From Flavobacterium sp. (GTDB taxonomy: Bacteria; Bacteroidota; Bacteroidia; Flavobacteriales; Flavobacteriaceae), in the NCBI RefSeq assembly GCF_004295795.1, contig NZ_SEBR01000004.1:421665-485664 (forward strand): a DNA stretch of 64,000 nt. The letters run 5' to 3'. This document shows positions 40,060-49,841 of the stretch, in pieces. The notes below the pieces were generated by a model. That model made no database searches. It saw only the letters and a list, made by a program, of their open reading frames with translations, and was not told the DNA's origin. The position numbers and the translations under genes were made by a program. Each line of letters opens with the position of its first letter. Within the stretch, counting starts at the first letter, position 1.

Positions 40060-40782
40060 CTATCGCTTATCTGTAATCTCGTTCTTTTTGATGAAGCTAT
40101 CGATCTTTTTGAGGCTGTCGTTGATGAAAGTGAACTTGCTTTCTGTATTTACCACATAAGAAAGCACGCCTTTCACCAGCCAAACCTCATCGATTTCCGA
40201 TTCGTCCAGCACGATGTCGTTATAGAAATCATTCTCGTTCAATAAGTGAAGCTGACCGTTCTTGAATCCTTCGGAAGTCACGCGATTCAGGAAAATCCCT
40301 TTCGATTTGGCGACGACGACGGCAACCTTGTTTTGTTTAACGTCCGAAATTGTCGAAGCGCTACATAAAACGAACGAATTCTCGTCGATCAGCGGAAACA
40401 TATTGTTGCTTACTACCTGAAATGCCATCGAGTTCGCCGCGTCAATAAACGGAAAACTGTATTTGGGAACATTCTCTAACAAAGCTGGTCTGCCAGCTCC
40501 GGCTGCATACTGGAACTGCACTTCCTTCGTGATGAGCGGAGTCGATCCTGCGGCATCCGCAAAAGTCTTTTTATTAAGAAAAACCTCATTAAGATCGAGC
40601 TCGTACAAATCGCAAATTGAGATTATTGTTTCGTAATCTAGACTATTGCGCTTTTTCCAAGTAGAAATGGTGTTTGGCTTGATGTTAAGAAACTCTGAAA
40701 GCTGAATATCAGTCTTGAGTTTCAATAAAAATTTTAAACGATTGATAACATCATTCGCATTTTGTGAGTTTTTTTCTTGCAT
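40060..40782 (-). CDS. CI/S24-like transcriptional regulator with degenerate peptidase site
   Basis: A 240-residue regulator. Residues 8-75 form a phage-CI-type helix-turn-helix (DIQLSEFLNIKPNTISTWKK) and the rest an S24/LexA-like C-terminal domain (FQYAAGAGRPALLENVPKYS, FQVVSNNMFPLIDENSFVL). The catalytic Ser that normally sits in a GDSM-type motif is replaced (SNNMFPLI) and the catalytic Lys position reads FLNRV, so autocleavage is unlikely. It is divergent from the giant adhesin gene (371-bp gap) and has an 18-bp palindrome 22 bp before its start. Confidence 0.88.
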   Translation of the reverse strand: MQEKNSQNANDVINRLKFLLKLKTDIQLSEFLNIKPNTISTWKKRNSLDYETIISICDLYELDLNEVFLNKKTFADAAGSTPLITKEVQFQYAAGAGRPALLENVPKYSFPFIDAANSMAFQVVSNNMFPLIDENSFVLCSASTISDVKQNKVAVVVAKSKGIFLNRVTSEGFKNGQLHLLNENDFYNDIVLDESEIDEVWLVKGVLSYVVNTESKFTFINDSLKKIDSFIKKNEITDKR

Positions 40783-40803
40783 AATCGCAAAACGTGTGTT
40801 ATC

Positions 40804-40821
40804 TTTATCTCAGCAGATAAA
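40804..40821. promoter_or_regulatory. Palindromic operator candidate upstream of the CI-like gene
   Basis: TTTATCTCAGCAGATAAA is a perfect 7-4-7 palindrome whose near end is 22 bp before the regulator start. Its position fits autorepression by the CI/S24-like protein. The same region (40783-41153) also contains the upstream sequence of the adhesin operon, in which I see no clear TAnnTTTG element. Confidence 0.5.
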
Positions 40822-41153
40822 AATATGGTTATGAATTCTTGTTAAAATTCAACCATATAAATCGTCGGGGGCTACAATTTATACGCCTGTTGGCCTTAAA
40901 CAACCCGCAATCGACGGATTAGTTCTGGGTTTCCAAATATCACAATTTGCGACATTATGGAGTTTTGTTTTTGAAATCTCTCGCAGTCTGTAAGTAAGGT
41001 GGTATTTAAAAACAGAAACAGCAGTGGACAAATATAAAATTTTTCAAACACCAAACAATTAAACAAAACTTAATTTTTAAAACAATAGACAATGATATAG
41101 TTAAAAATACTCTTTGATCCCCACACCTTACTATTAACTTAACATTTTACTTT

Positions 41154-44100
41154 ATGAAATTGAATTCTACATTCCCTAGGATGTACGGGTTCCTGTACAT
41201 CTTGCTTTTACTTTTACCGATTTTATCCTCACAGAGCGTTACTGCTCAGTCGGTAAGAGTTTACGCTGAGACGATTTCAAGCCAAAGTAATTCCGACAAC
41301 AATGCGAACGCTGTAGATGGGAACCTCACCACCCATGCACGTGTTCGGGCCAGTTCGGGATTAGCCTTGGGAATCGGGGCCTATTCGGGCCATGTCGAAC
41401 TCCAGTACGGATCGACGCTACCCGCGAACACAACGTCATTCATCAAGATCAGAACAGACGACAACCTCTTGCCTGCCCTTCTAGGAGGAAGCCTTGGCGG
41501 ACTTTTGTCGAATGTTTTGGGCGGTGTATTGATCGGAAACCAGGAATTTACGGTACAAGCCAAAAACGACGGCACCGTAATTCTTCAAGGCGACAGCCAG
41601 GACATTGGCGAATTTGCGACCAACCGGCTGCGCATCGTGAAAGACAAGAATGGAGATTTCTTCATTGCCATTACACCTGCACAAGCCTACAATCGCATCC
41701 GTCTGACGAATCGCCTGGGAAGTCTTGTCGGACTTTTCAACACGAGAAATCTCGACGTGTACGACAGTTTCTACATTTCGAGCGCCGACAATTGCGGACA
41801 ACCGTCCTACACGTCTTTCAGCGGAAGCGGTATCTCACTCGACTTGCTGCAGATTGCCGGAGCCGGAGTGACCAATCCTGAAAATGCGATAGACGACAGC
41901 ACGACCAATTTCTCCCAGATGAGTCTCGGAATCCTTGGCGTGGCAGCATCGATCGAGCAAACGGTTTACTTCGACGGCGTTTCCAATGCCAACGACCAAT
42001 TCAACATCAGGCTCAGATTGAGTCCGTCTTTGTTGGAAGTCGGCGTGGCCAACAGCATCCAATTCATTGCGGCAAACGGTCCGAATACGGTTCAGACCGT
42101 GACTTTGGGATCACTGCTCACGCCAGAAGTCCTCGGGCTTTTACAGGCCAACCAGATTGCGACGATTTCACTTCAGACGACACAGCCCGCAAACCGCATC
42201 ACGGTGCGCTACAACTCGTTGCTGAATGTCCAATTACAGCAAAGTATCGACCTTTTCGGAGTCACTCGCGTACCGAGAATCCCGACAATAACAGATCCGT
42301 TCACTTTGAATCCGAGAATTTGCGCCGGAAGCACAGCGACACTCGTGGCAAACACGGCCGCGAACTACGAACTGCAATGGTTTTCTGCGGCACAAGGCGG
42401 TACGCCGTTAGCTACGACGCAATCGGGCCAACCTTTCGTTACCCCAGTCCTGAATACTACAACGGCTTATTACGTAGCCGCGGTTCGCACAGGATGTCCG
42501 GAACAATCGGCCAGAGTGAGAATCAACGTGAATGTCGTTCCGCTTCCAACGGCCGCTGATATCAATATCGCCTCTCCACTTTCTGCCTGTCAGGGAACTA
42601 TCACTTTGACGCCTACGACAGCTTTGCCGAATGCGGTTATCCGATACTACACCAGTCAGGCCATGACCCAGGAAATCACGACAGGTTTTGCAGGCACACC
42701 GGGCGTAAACTATGTAAAAGACGCAACGACTGGCGCACTTACGATCAGCGGACTTACCGCGGCCAATTCGCCACAAACCTATTATATCGCGCTTCAGGTC
42801 GAAGGACTTTGTACGAATGCAGCTGGCACGCTCAAGGAAGTCGTGGTCACGTATTCGGAACAGTTGGTCGTTCAGGCGCAGGCGAATCTTCAAGCTTGCG
42901 GATCGGCGAATCTGGCCAATGCCATTTTGAATTTCGATCCGAACAACACTTATCTGTTCTTCAACTCGGCCAACGCTCCAATCACCGCCGAAGTTGCCGC
43001 GAACATCACGACCAACGGCACTTATTTCATACAAGCCCAAGGTCCGAACGGCACTTGCGCATCGGCTTTGGCATCGGTCAACGTAACCATCACGCCGCAA
43101 CCGACGATCAACGTTCCGGCGAATGCCATCGTGACCAACATCGGAAACACGGTGACGCTCAATGCGATTTCCCCAAATGGAACAGTCGTGTGGTACGATC
43201 AAAACGGAACGGCTTTGGCCTCTAACGTAACTCCGGCTTTCACTGCCGTGGGCGTTTACACGTTTACAGGAATCGTTACCACGGGAACTTGTACGGCCAC
43301 GACCACGATCACCGTTACAGTAATCGACGCGACACAATGTCCGCCGTTGACGCAACCGGTTTATGCCACCACCCAAAGTTCGGGTTCGATCATCACTGGC
43401 GGCGTTTCCAACGGACCGAATGCCGTCGACCAGAATCTTCAGACCTTCTCGACGATCACGACAGGAATCGGACTGCTTGGCGTAGGAACGACATGGCAGA
43501 CTTTGCAATGGCCAACCACGATTTCAGGCGGAACGCCAGTTACCGTAAAACTCGGTTCTGAATACAGCGGATTGACGCTTTTGGGCGGATTTTCGGTAGT
43601 CGGAACAAAGAGAAACGGAGCGGGAACGCCAATCCAGATCGGGAATCCGCAACCAGTTTCGGGATCGATTCTCGATTTGCTTCCGGGACAGAACACGTTC
43701 GAATTCACTTTCGTGCCGGCAAACGGATCAGGACCGCAAGCCTATGACGGCGTAAGGATCATCATCGGCTCAACTGTAAGTTTGGCGCAGAACGCAAAAG
43801 TTTTCGAAGCTTACTACGCGACTCCGGCCACTCAGGTTGCCTGCGGTGACGATGCGAGAGACGTACTTTATGGAGTTGTCGACCTTGGAGTGGGCGCTTT
43901 GACCTCAACGGTTGGCGTTACGAATCCTTTCCAGGCCATCGACGCGAGCCAGACTACGGCTGCCACGATATTCAGCGGCGTCGGTGTGCTCGCTGCCGCG
44001 GAAATGACGGTAGTTTTCAACACGCCATCGGTTCAGGGCGATCAGGTTCGCATCAGGCTTTCAAGACCCGGAACGGTTTTGAGCCTCAGTTTGCTGAACG

Positions 44101-47100
44101 GACTCACGATCCAGCCGATGTTGGGCAACGCGCCTTCGGGAGCCGCCGCATCTGCTTCTTCCCTACTTTCACTCCAATTGCTCAACGGAGGTCAGGTTGC
44201 CGCCGGAACTTTCACGCCAACCGCGCCTTTCGACAGGCTTCGCATAAGATTTGGAGGCGTTGCCGGAGTACTTGAATCCTTGAACGTTCACGACATCGAA
44301 AGACTTGCCAATACGCACGTCATCGGTGCCGATCCAACCAATACGATCACTGTGTGCCAAGGTCAGACCATTACGCTTGAAGCCGCTCCGGTCGCTTGTA
44401 CCAATTTTATCTGGTATGATGCCGAAGTGGGCGGAAACGTCGTGGCGACCGGAAACTCATTCACGATTCCGGCCAACACACCTGCCGGACCTCGCACTTA
44501 CTGGATTCAGCCCATTCGCTTCGGATGTGCTTTCCTAAGCCGCGGCTCGGTTACGGTAAACGTGACTGCGACCGCTCCGGCAAACGGAATTTCAGCAGTT
44601 ACGATCAACGGCGGAAGCGAAACCTCGATTTGTGCCGCTGACGGAAACGTGACTTTGGTCGCGACCTTGAACTCGGCTTTGACGATCACCAATCCTGTAT
44701 TCTACTGGTATTCGTCCAACGGCACGACACAGACTCTGATCGCCGGACAATCGACTGCGACACTTCAATTGACGGGACTTGCACCAGGTTCATACACGTA
44801 TTTCGTCGGATTCAGTTCAACGGAATATTGCCAAACAGCTCCGGCTGACAGAACGCAGATCAATTTTACGATCTTGCCTGCCTCGACACCTGGAAATATT
44901 TCGGTTTCCGATACGGGAATCTGTCTTGACGGAACGGCTACGATCACGCCGTCGAGCTCACTGACAAATCCTGTCTTCACCTACTATTTTACGAACGATA
45001 CGACCCAACCGATCACAAACGGACTGACCGTGGGCGGCGTGACTTACACGATTTCACCTACAGGCGTTCTCACGATCACAGGTTTGACCGATGCGAACAG
45101 TCCTTACACCTATTATGTTGCGGTAACGAGCACTACGACCTGTATCAACCAGGCCGGAAACCTCGAGGCCGTTATCGTGACAGTTGGCGCATTGCCTACT
45201 CCGACCACACTTGACGAAACCCAGAATTTCTGCGCGGCCAACAATCCGACAGTCGCTGATTTGCAGGTGAACGAAACCGGCGTCCTTTTTTACGACATGG
45301 CCATCGGCGGAACCGTTTTGGCTCCAACGACACCACTTGTCGACGGAAACGTCTATTATGCAACTTTGTCCGACGGCGTCTGCGAAAGCGAAATCCGTCT
45401 GGCGATTACCGTGACGATCGGAAATCCTGATACGCCAACCACGACAAATGCCAACCAGAATTTCTGCGCGGCCAACAATCCGACGGTTGCCGATATCCAT
45501 GTGAACGAAACCGGAGTGGTTTTCTACAATCTTCCAATCGCAGGAACGGCTTTTGATCCAACAACGCCGCTTGTAGCCGGAATTTACTACGCGGCAATCG
45601 TCGACGGCACTTGCGAAAGCGAGATCAGATTGGCCATCACGGTCACGATCAGCAATCCAGCTACTCCGACTACCGACGATGCGACACAGACTTTCTGTTC
45701 GGGCTTGAATCCGACGGTTGCCGATCTGGCCATCAACCAAACCAACGTGAACGTTTACGACGTTGCCACGGGCGGAACACCTTTGAGTGACACGACACCT
45801 TTGGTCACCGGAACTTATTATGTGACTTTGGTGGAAGCCGGAACAGGTTGCGAAAGTTCGGTAAGGCTCGAGATTGCCGTTACGGTTGATTCTGTCGGAA
45901 CACCGACGACTAACGATGATTCGCAGGATTTCTGTTTCGTGAACAATCCGGTGGTCGCCAATATTCAGGTGAACGAAACCGGAGTGGTTTTCTACGATGC
46001 AGCCGATGGCGGAAATGCTTACGATCCGGCAACGCCTTTGATGACAGGAACTTATTATGCGGCCTTGACCAATGGCGTCTGCGAAAGCGATGTGCGCCTT
46101 GAGATCGCCGTTACCGTAAACGATCCTGCGCCGCCTACGACCAACAACATGACCCAGACTTTCTGTTTGGCGGACAATCCTACCGTGGCCGATATCCAGG
46201 TCAACGAACCGAATGTGGTCGTCTACGGAATTACTGTCGGAACGCCTCTCGATCCATCGACGCCGCTTACGGCCGGTGTTTATTATGTGGCCAATGTCGT
46301 AAACGGATGCGAAAGCTCGATCAGACTTGAGATCACGGTCATAATCGACGATCCGGAACTTCCTACGACCGACAGCGCTACGCAAAACTTCTGCGCGGCC
46401 AACAATCCGACGGTTGCCAATATCCAAGTGAATGAAACCGGAGTGGTTTTCTACACGAGCGCAACCGGTGGAACGCCGCTTGATCCCACAACGCCGCTTG
46501 TCGCCGGAAGCTATTATGCGGCTTTTGGAAACGTGACTTGTTTGAGCGCGACCCGCCTCGAGATAACGGTAACGATCGGGAATCCTGATACGCCTACGAC
46601 CAACAGTGCAAGCCAGTCTTTCTGTTTGGTAAATAATCCGACGGTGGCCAACATACAGGTCAACGAAACCGGAGTGGTTTTCTACACGACTGCGACAGGC
46701 GGAACGGCACTTGATCCTGCGACGCCTTTGACAAACGGAACTTACTATGCGTCCATTTCAGATGGCGTCTGCGAAAGCGGAACACGTCTCGAGATTGCGG
46801 TAACAGTAAGTGATCCGGCGGCTCCGACGACGAACGATACGACACAGACTTTCTGTATTGCCGATAATCCGACATTCGGAAATATCCAGGTCAATGCAAC
46901 CACGGTCGTCTTCTACAACGCAGCGACAGGCGGAACGGCCATCGATCCTGCGACACCTTTGACTGCCGGCACTTATTATGTGGCCAATGTCGAGAACGGA
47001 TGCGAAAGCTCGGTGCGACTTGAGATTGCCGTTACGATCGACGATCCGGGAACTCCGACGACAAACAGCGCCACGCAAAACTTCTGTCAAGCCAATAATC

Positions 47101-48872
47101 CGACGGTTGCCGATATTCAAGTGAACGAAGCGAACGTGGTTTTCTTTACTGGCGCAACAGGCGGAACGACACTTGACCCTACGACGCCACTCGTAGCCGG
47201 AATTTACTATGCGGCTTTCGGAAACGTGAATTGCCAAAGCGCGACACGTCTCGAGGTTACGGTAACGATCGGAAACCCGAATACGCCTACCACGAACAAC
47301 GCAAGCCAGAACTTCTGTTTTGCGAACAATCCGACAGTGGCCAACATTCAGGTGAACGAAACCGGAGTGCTTTTCTACACGACAGCAACCGGCGGAACGG
47401 CACTTGTTCCTACGACGCCACTTGTAACCGGAACGTATTTTGCGGCCCTTTCAGATGGCGTCTGCGAAAGCGGAATTCGTCTCGAGATCGCGGTTACGGT
47501 AGGAAATCCTGCAACGCCAACTACGAACGATGCGACCCAGGAATTCTGTCAAACCGATAATCCGACAGTAGCGAGCATCCAGGTCAACGAAACCGGAGTG
47601 GTTTTCTACACGACTGCCACTGGCGGAACGGCTCTTGATCCTACGACGGCTTTGGCCAACGGAACGTATTATGCCGCGATTGCCGCAAACGGTTGCGAAA
47701 GTGCAGTGAGATTGGAGATCGCAGTCACGATCGTGAATCCTGCGACGCCAACTACCAACGACAGTTCACAACAATTCTGTCTGGCGAACAATCCGACGGT
47801 TGCCGACCTGCAGGTAAACGAACCCAACGTGGTCTTCTACACGACTGCGACAGGCGGAACAGTCCTTACGCCAACAACGCCATTGCAAACCGGAATGTAT
47901 TATGCCGCTTTGGTGCAAGGCAATTGCGAAAGCTCGGTAAGACTTGCGATCGACGTTATGGTTTCTGGTTCGGGATTGGCGACGATCACTGGCGGCGCTG
48001 CGACATCTTGCGTATCTGAACAGGTGACGTACACGACAGAAGCCGGAATGACCAATTATTTCTGGACAGTAGTCGGCGGACAAGTTGTCGCCGGCGGTGG
48101 CTCGACAGACAATACGATCACGGTCGAATGGCTGAACATAGGCGTTGGCGCGCTGACTGTGGTTTACACCGATGCGAATTGCGGCAACACCGCGACGGCT
48201 ATGCTCAATGTGAACGTCAACGTTTGTTCTGACCTTACGATTTCGAAAACGGTTGATGTGTTCAATCCTGGAATCGGCGATCAGGTGACCTTTACGATTA
48301 CCGTGAACAACGTCGGTTCGAGCAACTTTACCGATGTGCTTGTCAACGAGAATCTGCCATCAGGTTACACTTTGGTGAGTTTCGATACGTCTGCCGGCAC
48401 TTATGTTCCCGGAACGGGATTGTGGACGATTCCTGCACTCGCTGCAAACACATCGGCTACATTGACTGTGACTGTGACCGTGAATCCTACCGGAAGTTAC
48501 CTGAACGCGGTGAACATTGCAGATTCCGTTCCTGACGATTCGACTGTACTGAACAATGGAGCCGAGGCTTGGGTAGAACCGATCTGCCTCATCGTGTATA
48601 ACGAGTTCACTCCGAACGGAGACGGACAGAACGAGACGTTCCGCATCGACTGTATCGAAAACTATCCGAACAACATGCTTCAGGTTTTCAACAGATACGG
48701 CGTCATGGTCTACAAACAGCGCGGCTACCTAAACAACTGGGACGGCGTGGCCAACCAGAACGGACCGATCAACCAGGACAAGATGCTTCCTGCCGGAACG
48801 TACTACTACACGCTCGAACTCAACGACGGTAGCGGAGTCACGAAATCAGGTTGGATATACATCCTGCGCTAA
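41154..48872 (+). CDS. Giant repeat adhesin with gliding-motility-type C-terminal domain
   Basis: A 2572-residue secreted protein. N-terminal signal peptide (ILLLLLPILSSQSVTAQS), then about 1300 residues of Ig-like and discoidin-like modules (ELQWFSAAQGGTPLATTQSG, TYYIALQVEG, VTLGSEYSGLTLL and similar). Residues about 1350-2275 hold twelve tandem 77-residue units (see the repeat entry). A PKD-like domain follows (ATITGGAATSC ... TNYFWTVVGGQVV), then a DUF11 domain (DLTISKTVDVFNPGIGDQVT) and a T9SS type B/CHU_C domain (FTPNGDGQNETFRIDC ... AGTYYYTLELND). The protein is expected at the cell surface, exported by T9SS, as SprB-like adhesins are. First gene of an operon with SprF-like and OmpA-like genes (33-bp and 12-bp gaps). 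Confidence 0.93.
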   Translation: MKLNSTFPRMYGFLYILLLLLPILSSQSVTAQSVRVYAETISSQSNSDNNANAVDGNLTTHARVRASSGLALGIGAYSGHVELQYGSTLPANTTSFIKIRTDDNLLPALLGGSLGGLLSNVLGGVLIGNQEFTVQAKNDGTVILQGDSQDIGEFATNRLRIVKDKNGDFFIAITPAQAYNRIRLTNRLGSLVGLFNTRNLDVYDSFYISSADNCGQPSYTSFSGSGISLDLLQIAGAGVTNPENAIDDSTTNFSQMSLGILGVAASIEQTVYFDGVSNANDQFNIRLRLSPSLLEVGVANSIQFIAANGPNTVQTVTLGSLLTPEVLGLLQANQIATISLQTTQPANRITVRYNSLLNVQLQQSIDLFGVTRVPRIPTITDPFTLNPRICAGSTATLVANTAANYELQWFSAAQGGTPLATTQSGQPFVTPVLNTTTAYYVAAVRTGCPEQSARVRINVNVVPLPTAADINIASPLSACQGTITLTPTTALPNAVIRYYTSQAMTQEITTGFAGTPGVNYVKDATTGALTISGLTAANSPQTYYIALQVEGLCTNAAGTLKEVVVTYSEQLVVQAQANLQACGSANLANAILNFDPNNTYLFFNSANAPITAEVAANITTNGTYFIQAQGPNGTCASALASVNVTITPQPTINVPANAIVTNIGNTVTLNAISPNGTVVWYDQNGTALASNVTPAFTAVGVYTFTGIVTTGTCTATTTITVTVIDATQCPPLTQPVYATTQSSGSIITGGVSNGPNAVDQNLQTFSTITTGIGLLGVGTTWQTLQWPTTISGGTPVTVKLGSEYSGLTLLGGFSVVGTKRNGAGTPIQIGNPQPVSGSILDLLPGQNTFEFTFVPANGSGPQAYDGVRIIIGSTVSLAQNAKVFEAYYATPATQVACGDDARDVLYGVVDLGVGALTSTVGVTNPFQAIDASQTTAATIFSGVGVLAAAEMTVVFNTPSVQGDQVRIRLSRPGTVLSLSLLNGLTIQPMLGNAPSGAAASASSLLSLQLLNGGQVAAGTFTPTAPFDRLRIRFGGVAGVLESLNVHDIERLANTHVIGADPTNTITVCQGQTITLEAAPVACTNFIWYDAEVGGNVVATGNSFTIPANTPAGPRTYWIQPIRFGCAFLSRGSVTVNVTATAPANGISAVTINGGSETSICAADGNVTLVATLNSALTITNPVFYWYSSNGTTQTLIAGQSTATLQLTGLAPGSYTYFVGFSSTEYCQTAPADRTQINFTILPASTPGNISVSDTGICLDGTATITPSSSLTNPVFTYYFTNDTTQPITNGLTVGGVTYTISPTGVLTITGLTDANSPYTYYVAVTSTTTCINQAGNLEAVIVTVGALPTPTTLDETQNFCAANNPTVADLQVNETGVLFYDMAIGGTVLAPTTPLVDGNVYYATLSDGVCESEIRLAITVTIGNPDTPTTTNANQNFCAANNPTVADIHVNETGVVFYNLPIAGTAFDPTTPLVAGIYYAAIVDGTCESEIRLAITVTISNPATPTTDDATQTFCSGLNPTVADLAINQTNVNVYDVATGGTPLSDTTPLVTGTYYVTLVEAGTGCESSVRLEIAVTVDSVGTPTTNDDSQDFCFVNNPVVANIQVNETGVVFYDAADGGNAYDPATPLMTGTYYAALTNGVCESDVRLEIAVTVNDPAPPTTNNMTQTFCLADNPTVADIQVNEPNVVVYGITVGTPLDPSTPLTAGVYYVANVVNGCESSIRLEITVIIDDPELPTTDSATQNFCAANNPTVANIQVNETGVVFYTSATGGTPLDPTTPLVAGSYYAAFGNVTCLSATRLEITVTIGNPDTPTTNSASQSFCLVNNPTVANIQVNETGVVFYTTATGGTALDPATPLTNGTYYASISDGVCESGTRLEIAVTVSDPAAPTTNDTTQTFCIADNPTFGNIQVNATTVVFYNAATGGTAIDPATPLTAGTYYVANVENGCESSVRLEIAVTIDDPGTPTTNSATQNFCQANNPTVADIQVNEANVVFFTGATGGTTLDPTTPLVAGIYYAAFGNVNCQSATRLEVTVTIGNPNTPTTNNASQNFCFANNPTVANIQVNETGVLFYTTATGGTALVPTTPLVTGTYFAALSDGVCESGIRLEIAVTVGNPATPTTNDATQEFCQTDNPTVASIQVNETGVVFYTTATGGTALDPTTALANGTYYAAIAANGCESAVRLEIAVTIVNPATPTTNDSSQQFCLANNPTVADLQVNEPNVVFYTTATGGTVLTPTTPLQTGMYYAALVQGNCESSVRLAIDVMVSGSGLATITGGAATSCVSEQVTYTTEAGMTNYFWTVVGGQVVAGGGSTDNTITVEWLNIGVGALTVVYTDANCGNTATAMLNVNVNVCSDLTISKTVDVFNPGIGDQVTFTITVNNVGSSNFTDVLVNENLPSGYTLVSFDTSAGTYVPGTGLWTIPALAANTSATLTVTVTVNPTGSYLNAVNIADSVPDDSTVLNNGAEAWVEPICLIVYNEFTPNGDGQNETFRIDCIENYPNNMLQVFNRYGVMVYKQRGYLNNWDGVANQNGPINQDKMLPAGTYYYTLELNDGSGVTKSGWIYILR
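45209..47980 (+). repeat. Twelve tandem 77-residue (231-bp) units in the adhesin
   Basis: Consensus starts xxATQNFCxANNPTVADIQV, continues with a VVFYxxATGGTxLDPTTPL core and YYAA stretch, and ends CESxVRLEIAVTVxxPxTPTT. Each unit carries two Cys residues (NFC and CES), compatible with one disulfide per module. Most units are 76-79 residues. Units 5-7, 8-10 and 11-12 repeat as a triplet: units 5, 8 and 11 share NGCES, units 6 and 9 share FGNVxCxSATRLE, and units 4, 7 and 10 share DGVCES or NGVCES. The period is about 690 bp (unit starts near 46141, 46832 and 47525). Confidence 0.9.
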
Positions 48873-48905
48873 TCAGAAGAAGCCATAAACCAAAAATTTG
48901 TAAAC

Positions 48906-49829
48906 ATGAGATTCAACATATATACAATCAGTGTGGCATTTTTCCTGATGTTAGCCATTAAGGGAAATGCCCAACAGGATCCGGGTTATACGCAATACAT
49001 GTACAATCCGCTTGTAATAAACTCCGGATATACCGGATCTACGGGAAGTCTGGAAGCCGTCCTGATTCACCGCTCGCAATGGGTGGGAATCGAGGGCGCG
49101 CCCGAAACCCAATCGTTCACGATCCACAGCCCGCTTTCGAATGAGAAACTAGGTCTCGGATTCTCGGCCGTCCAGGACAAACTCGGGCCGTCACGCGACA
49201 TTTACCTCGATGCGAACTTTTCTTACACCATCGATTTGAGTTACAGCACAAAACTCGCCTTCGGACTCAAAGCCGGGGCGAGAATACTCAACATCGACTG
49301 GACCAAAGGACGTTTTTACGACGAGGCCGATGTACTGCTGAACCAGAACATCGACAACAAGTTCATTCCGCAGATTGGTGCCGGTGCTTACCTGTACGGG
49401 GAAAAATGGTATGTAGGCGCTTCGGTTCCCAGTTTTATCAAAAGCGACTATTACGATGACATAGCCGAAGAGGTCGATCCCAACCGCCTCCACTTTTATC
49501 TCATCGGTGGCTACGTATTCGATCTTTCTGACCAGCTCAAGTTCAAACCCGCCGTCCTGGCGCGTGCCGTGACCGGAGCTCCGGTAGAATTCGATGTTTC
49601 GGCCAATTTCATGTTTATGGAAAAGTTCGTGCTTGGCGCGGCTTATCGCTTCGACGATTCGGTTTCGGCCCTTGCCGGATTCCAGATCTCGCGTGATTTC
49701 TTCATCGGCTATGCCTACGATTTCACGACGAGCGAGCTCAACAAGTACAACAGAGGCACGCACGAGATCATGCTGCGCTTCCAGATGAACAAGAAAACGA
49801 CCCAGATCAAATCGCCAAGATTCTTCTAA
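48906..49829 (+). CDS. PorP/SprF family type IX secretion membrane protein
   Basis: A 307-residue outer-membrane protein. Signal peptide near the N-terminus (VAFFLMLAIKGNAQ), then the family opening QQDPGYTQYMYNPLVINSGYTGS, LIHRSQWVGIEGAPETQSF and the strand series LGLGFSAVQDKLGPSRDIYLDANFSY-type segments, ending MLRFQMNKKT. In the family, SprF assists export of SprB-like adhesins, so this is the probable partner of the giant protein encoded 33 bp upstream. No independent promoter is visible. Confidence 0.93.
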   Translation: MRFNIYTISVAFFLMLAIKGNAQQDPGYTQYMYNPLVINSGYTGSTGSLEAVLIHRSQWVGIEGAPETQSFTIHSPLSNEKLGLGFSAVQDKLGPSRDIYLDANFSYTIDLSYSTKLAFGLKAGARILNIDWTKGRFYDEADVLLNQNIDNKFIPQIGAGAYLYGEKWYVGASVPSFIKSDYYDDIAEEVDPNRLHFYLIGGYVFDLSDQLKFKPAVLARAVTGAPVEFDVSANFMFMEKFVLGAAYRFDDSVSALAGFQISRDFFIGYAYDFTTSELNKYNRGTHEIMLRFQMNKKTTQIKSPRFF

Positions 49830-49841
49830 AACATCCCGAAC

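Noticed and set aside
42408..43508. 366-codon open frame antisense to the adhesin N-terminal half
   Set aside because: Arg/Ser/Cys-rich composition typical of antisense reading of this GC-type coding sequence; no family.
45054..46427. 457-codon open frame on the minus strand within the adhesin repeats
   Set aside because: It is the antisense of the repeat array; it has an Arg/Ile/Val-rich composition with no signal or motif and simply mirrors the tandem units.
45209..47980. CRISPR-like array
   Set aside because: The 231-bp units are contiguous, in frame and without spacers; they encode protein modules.
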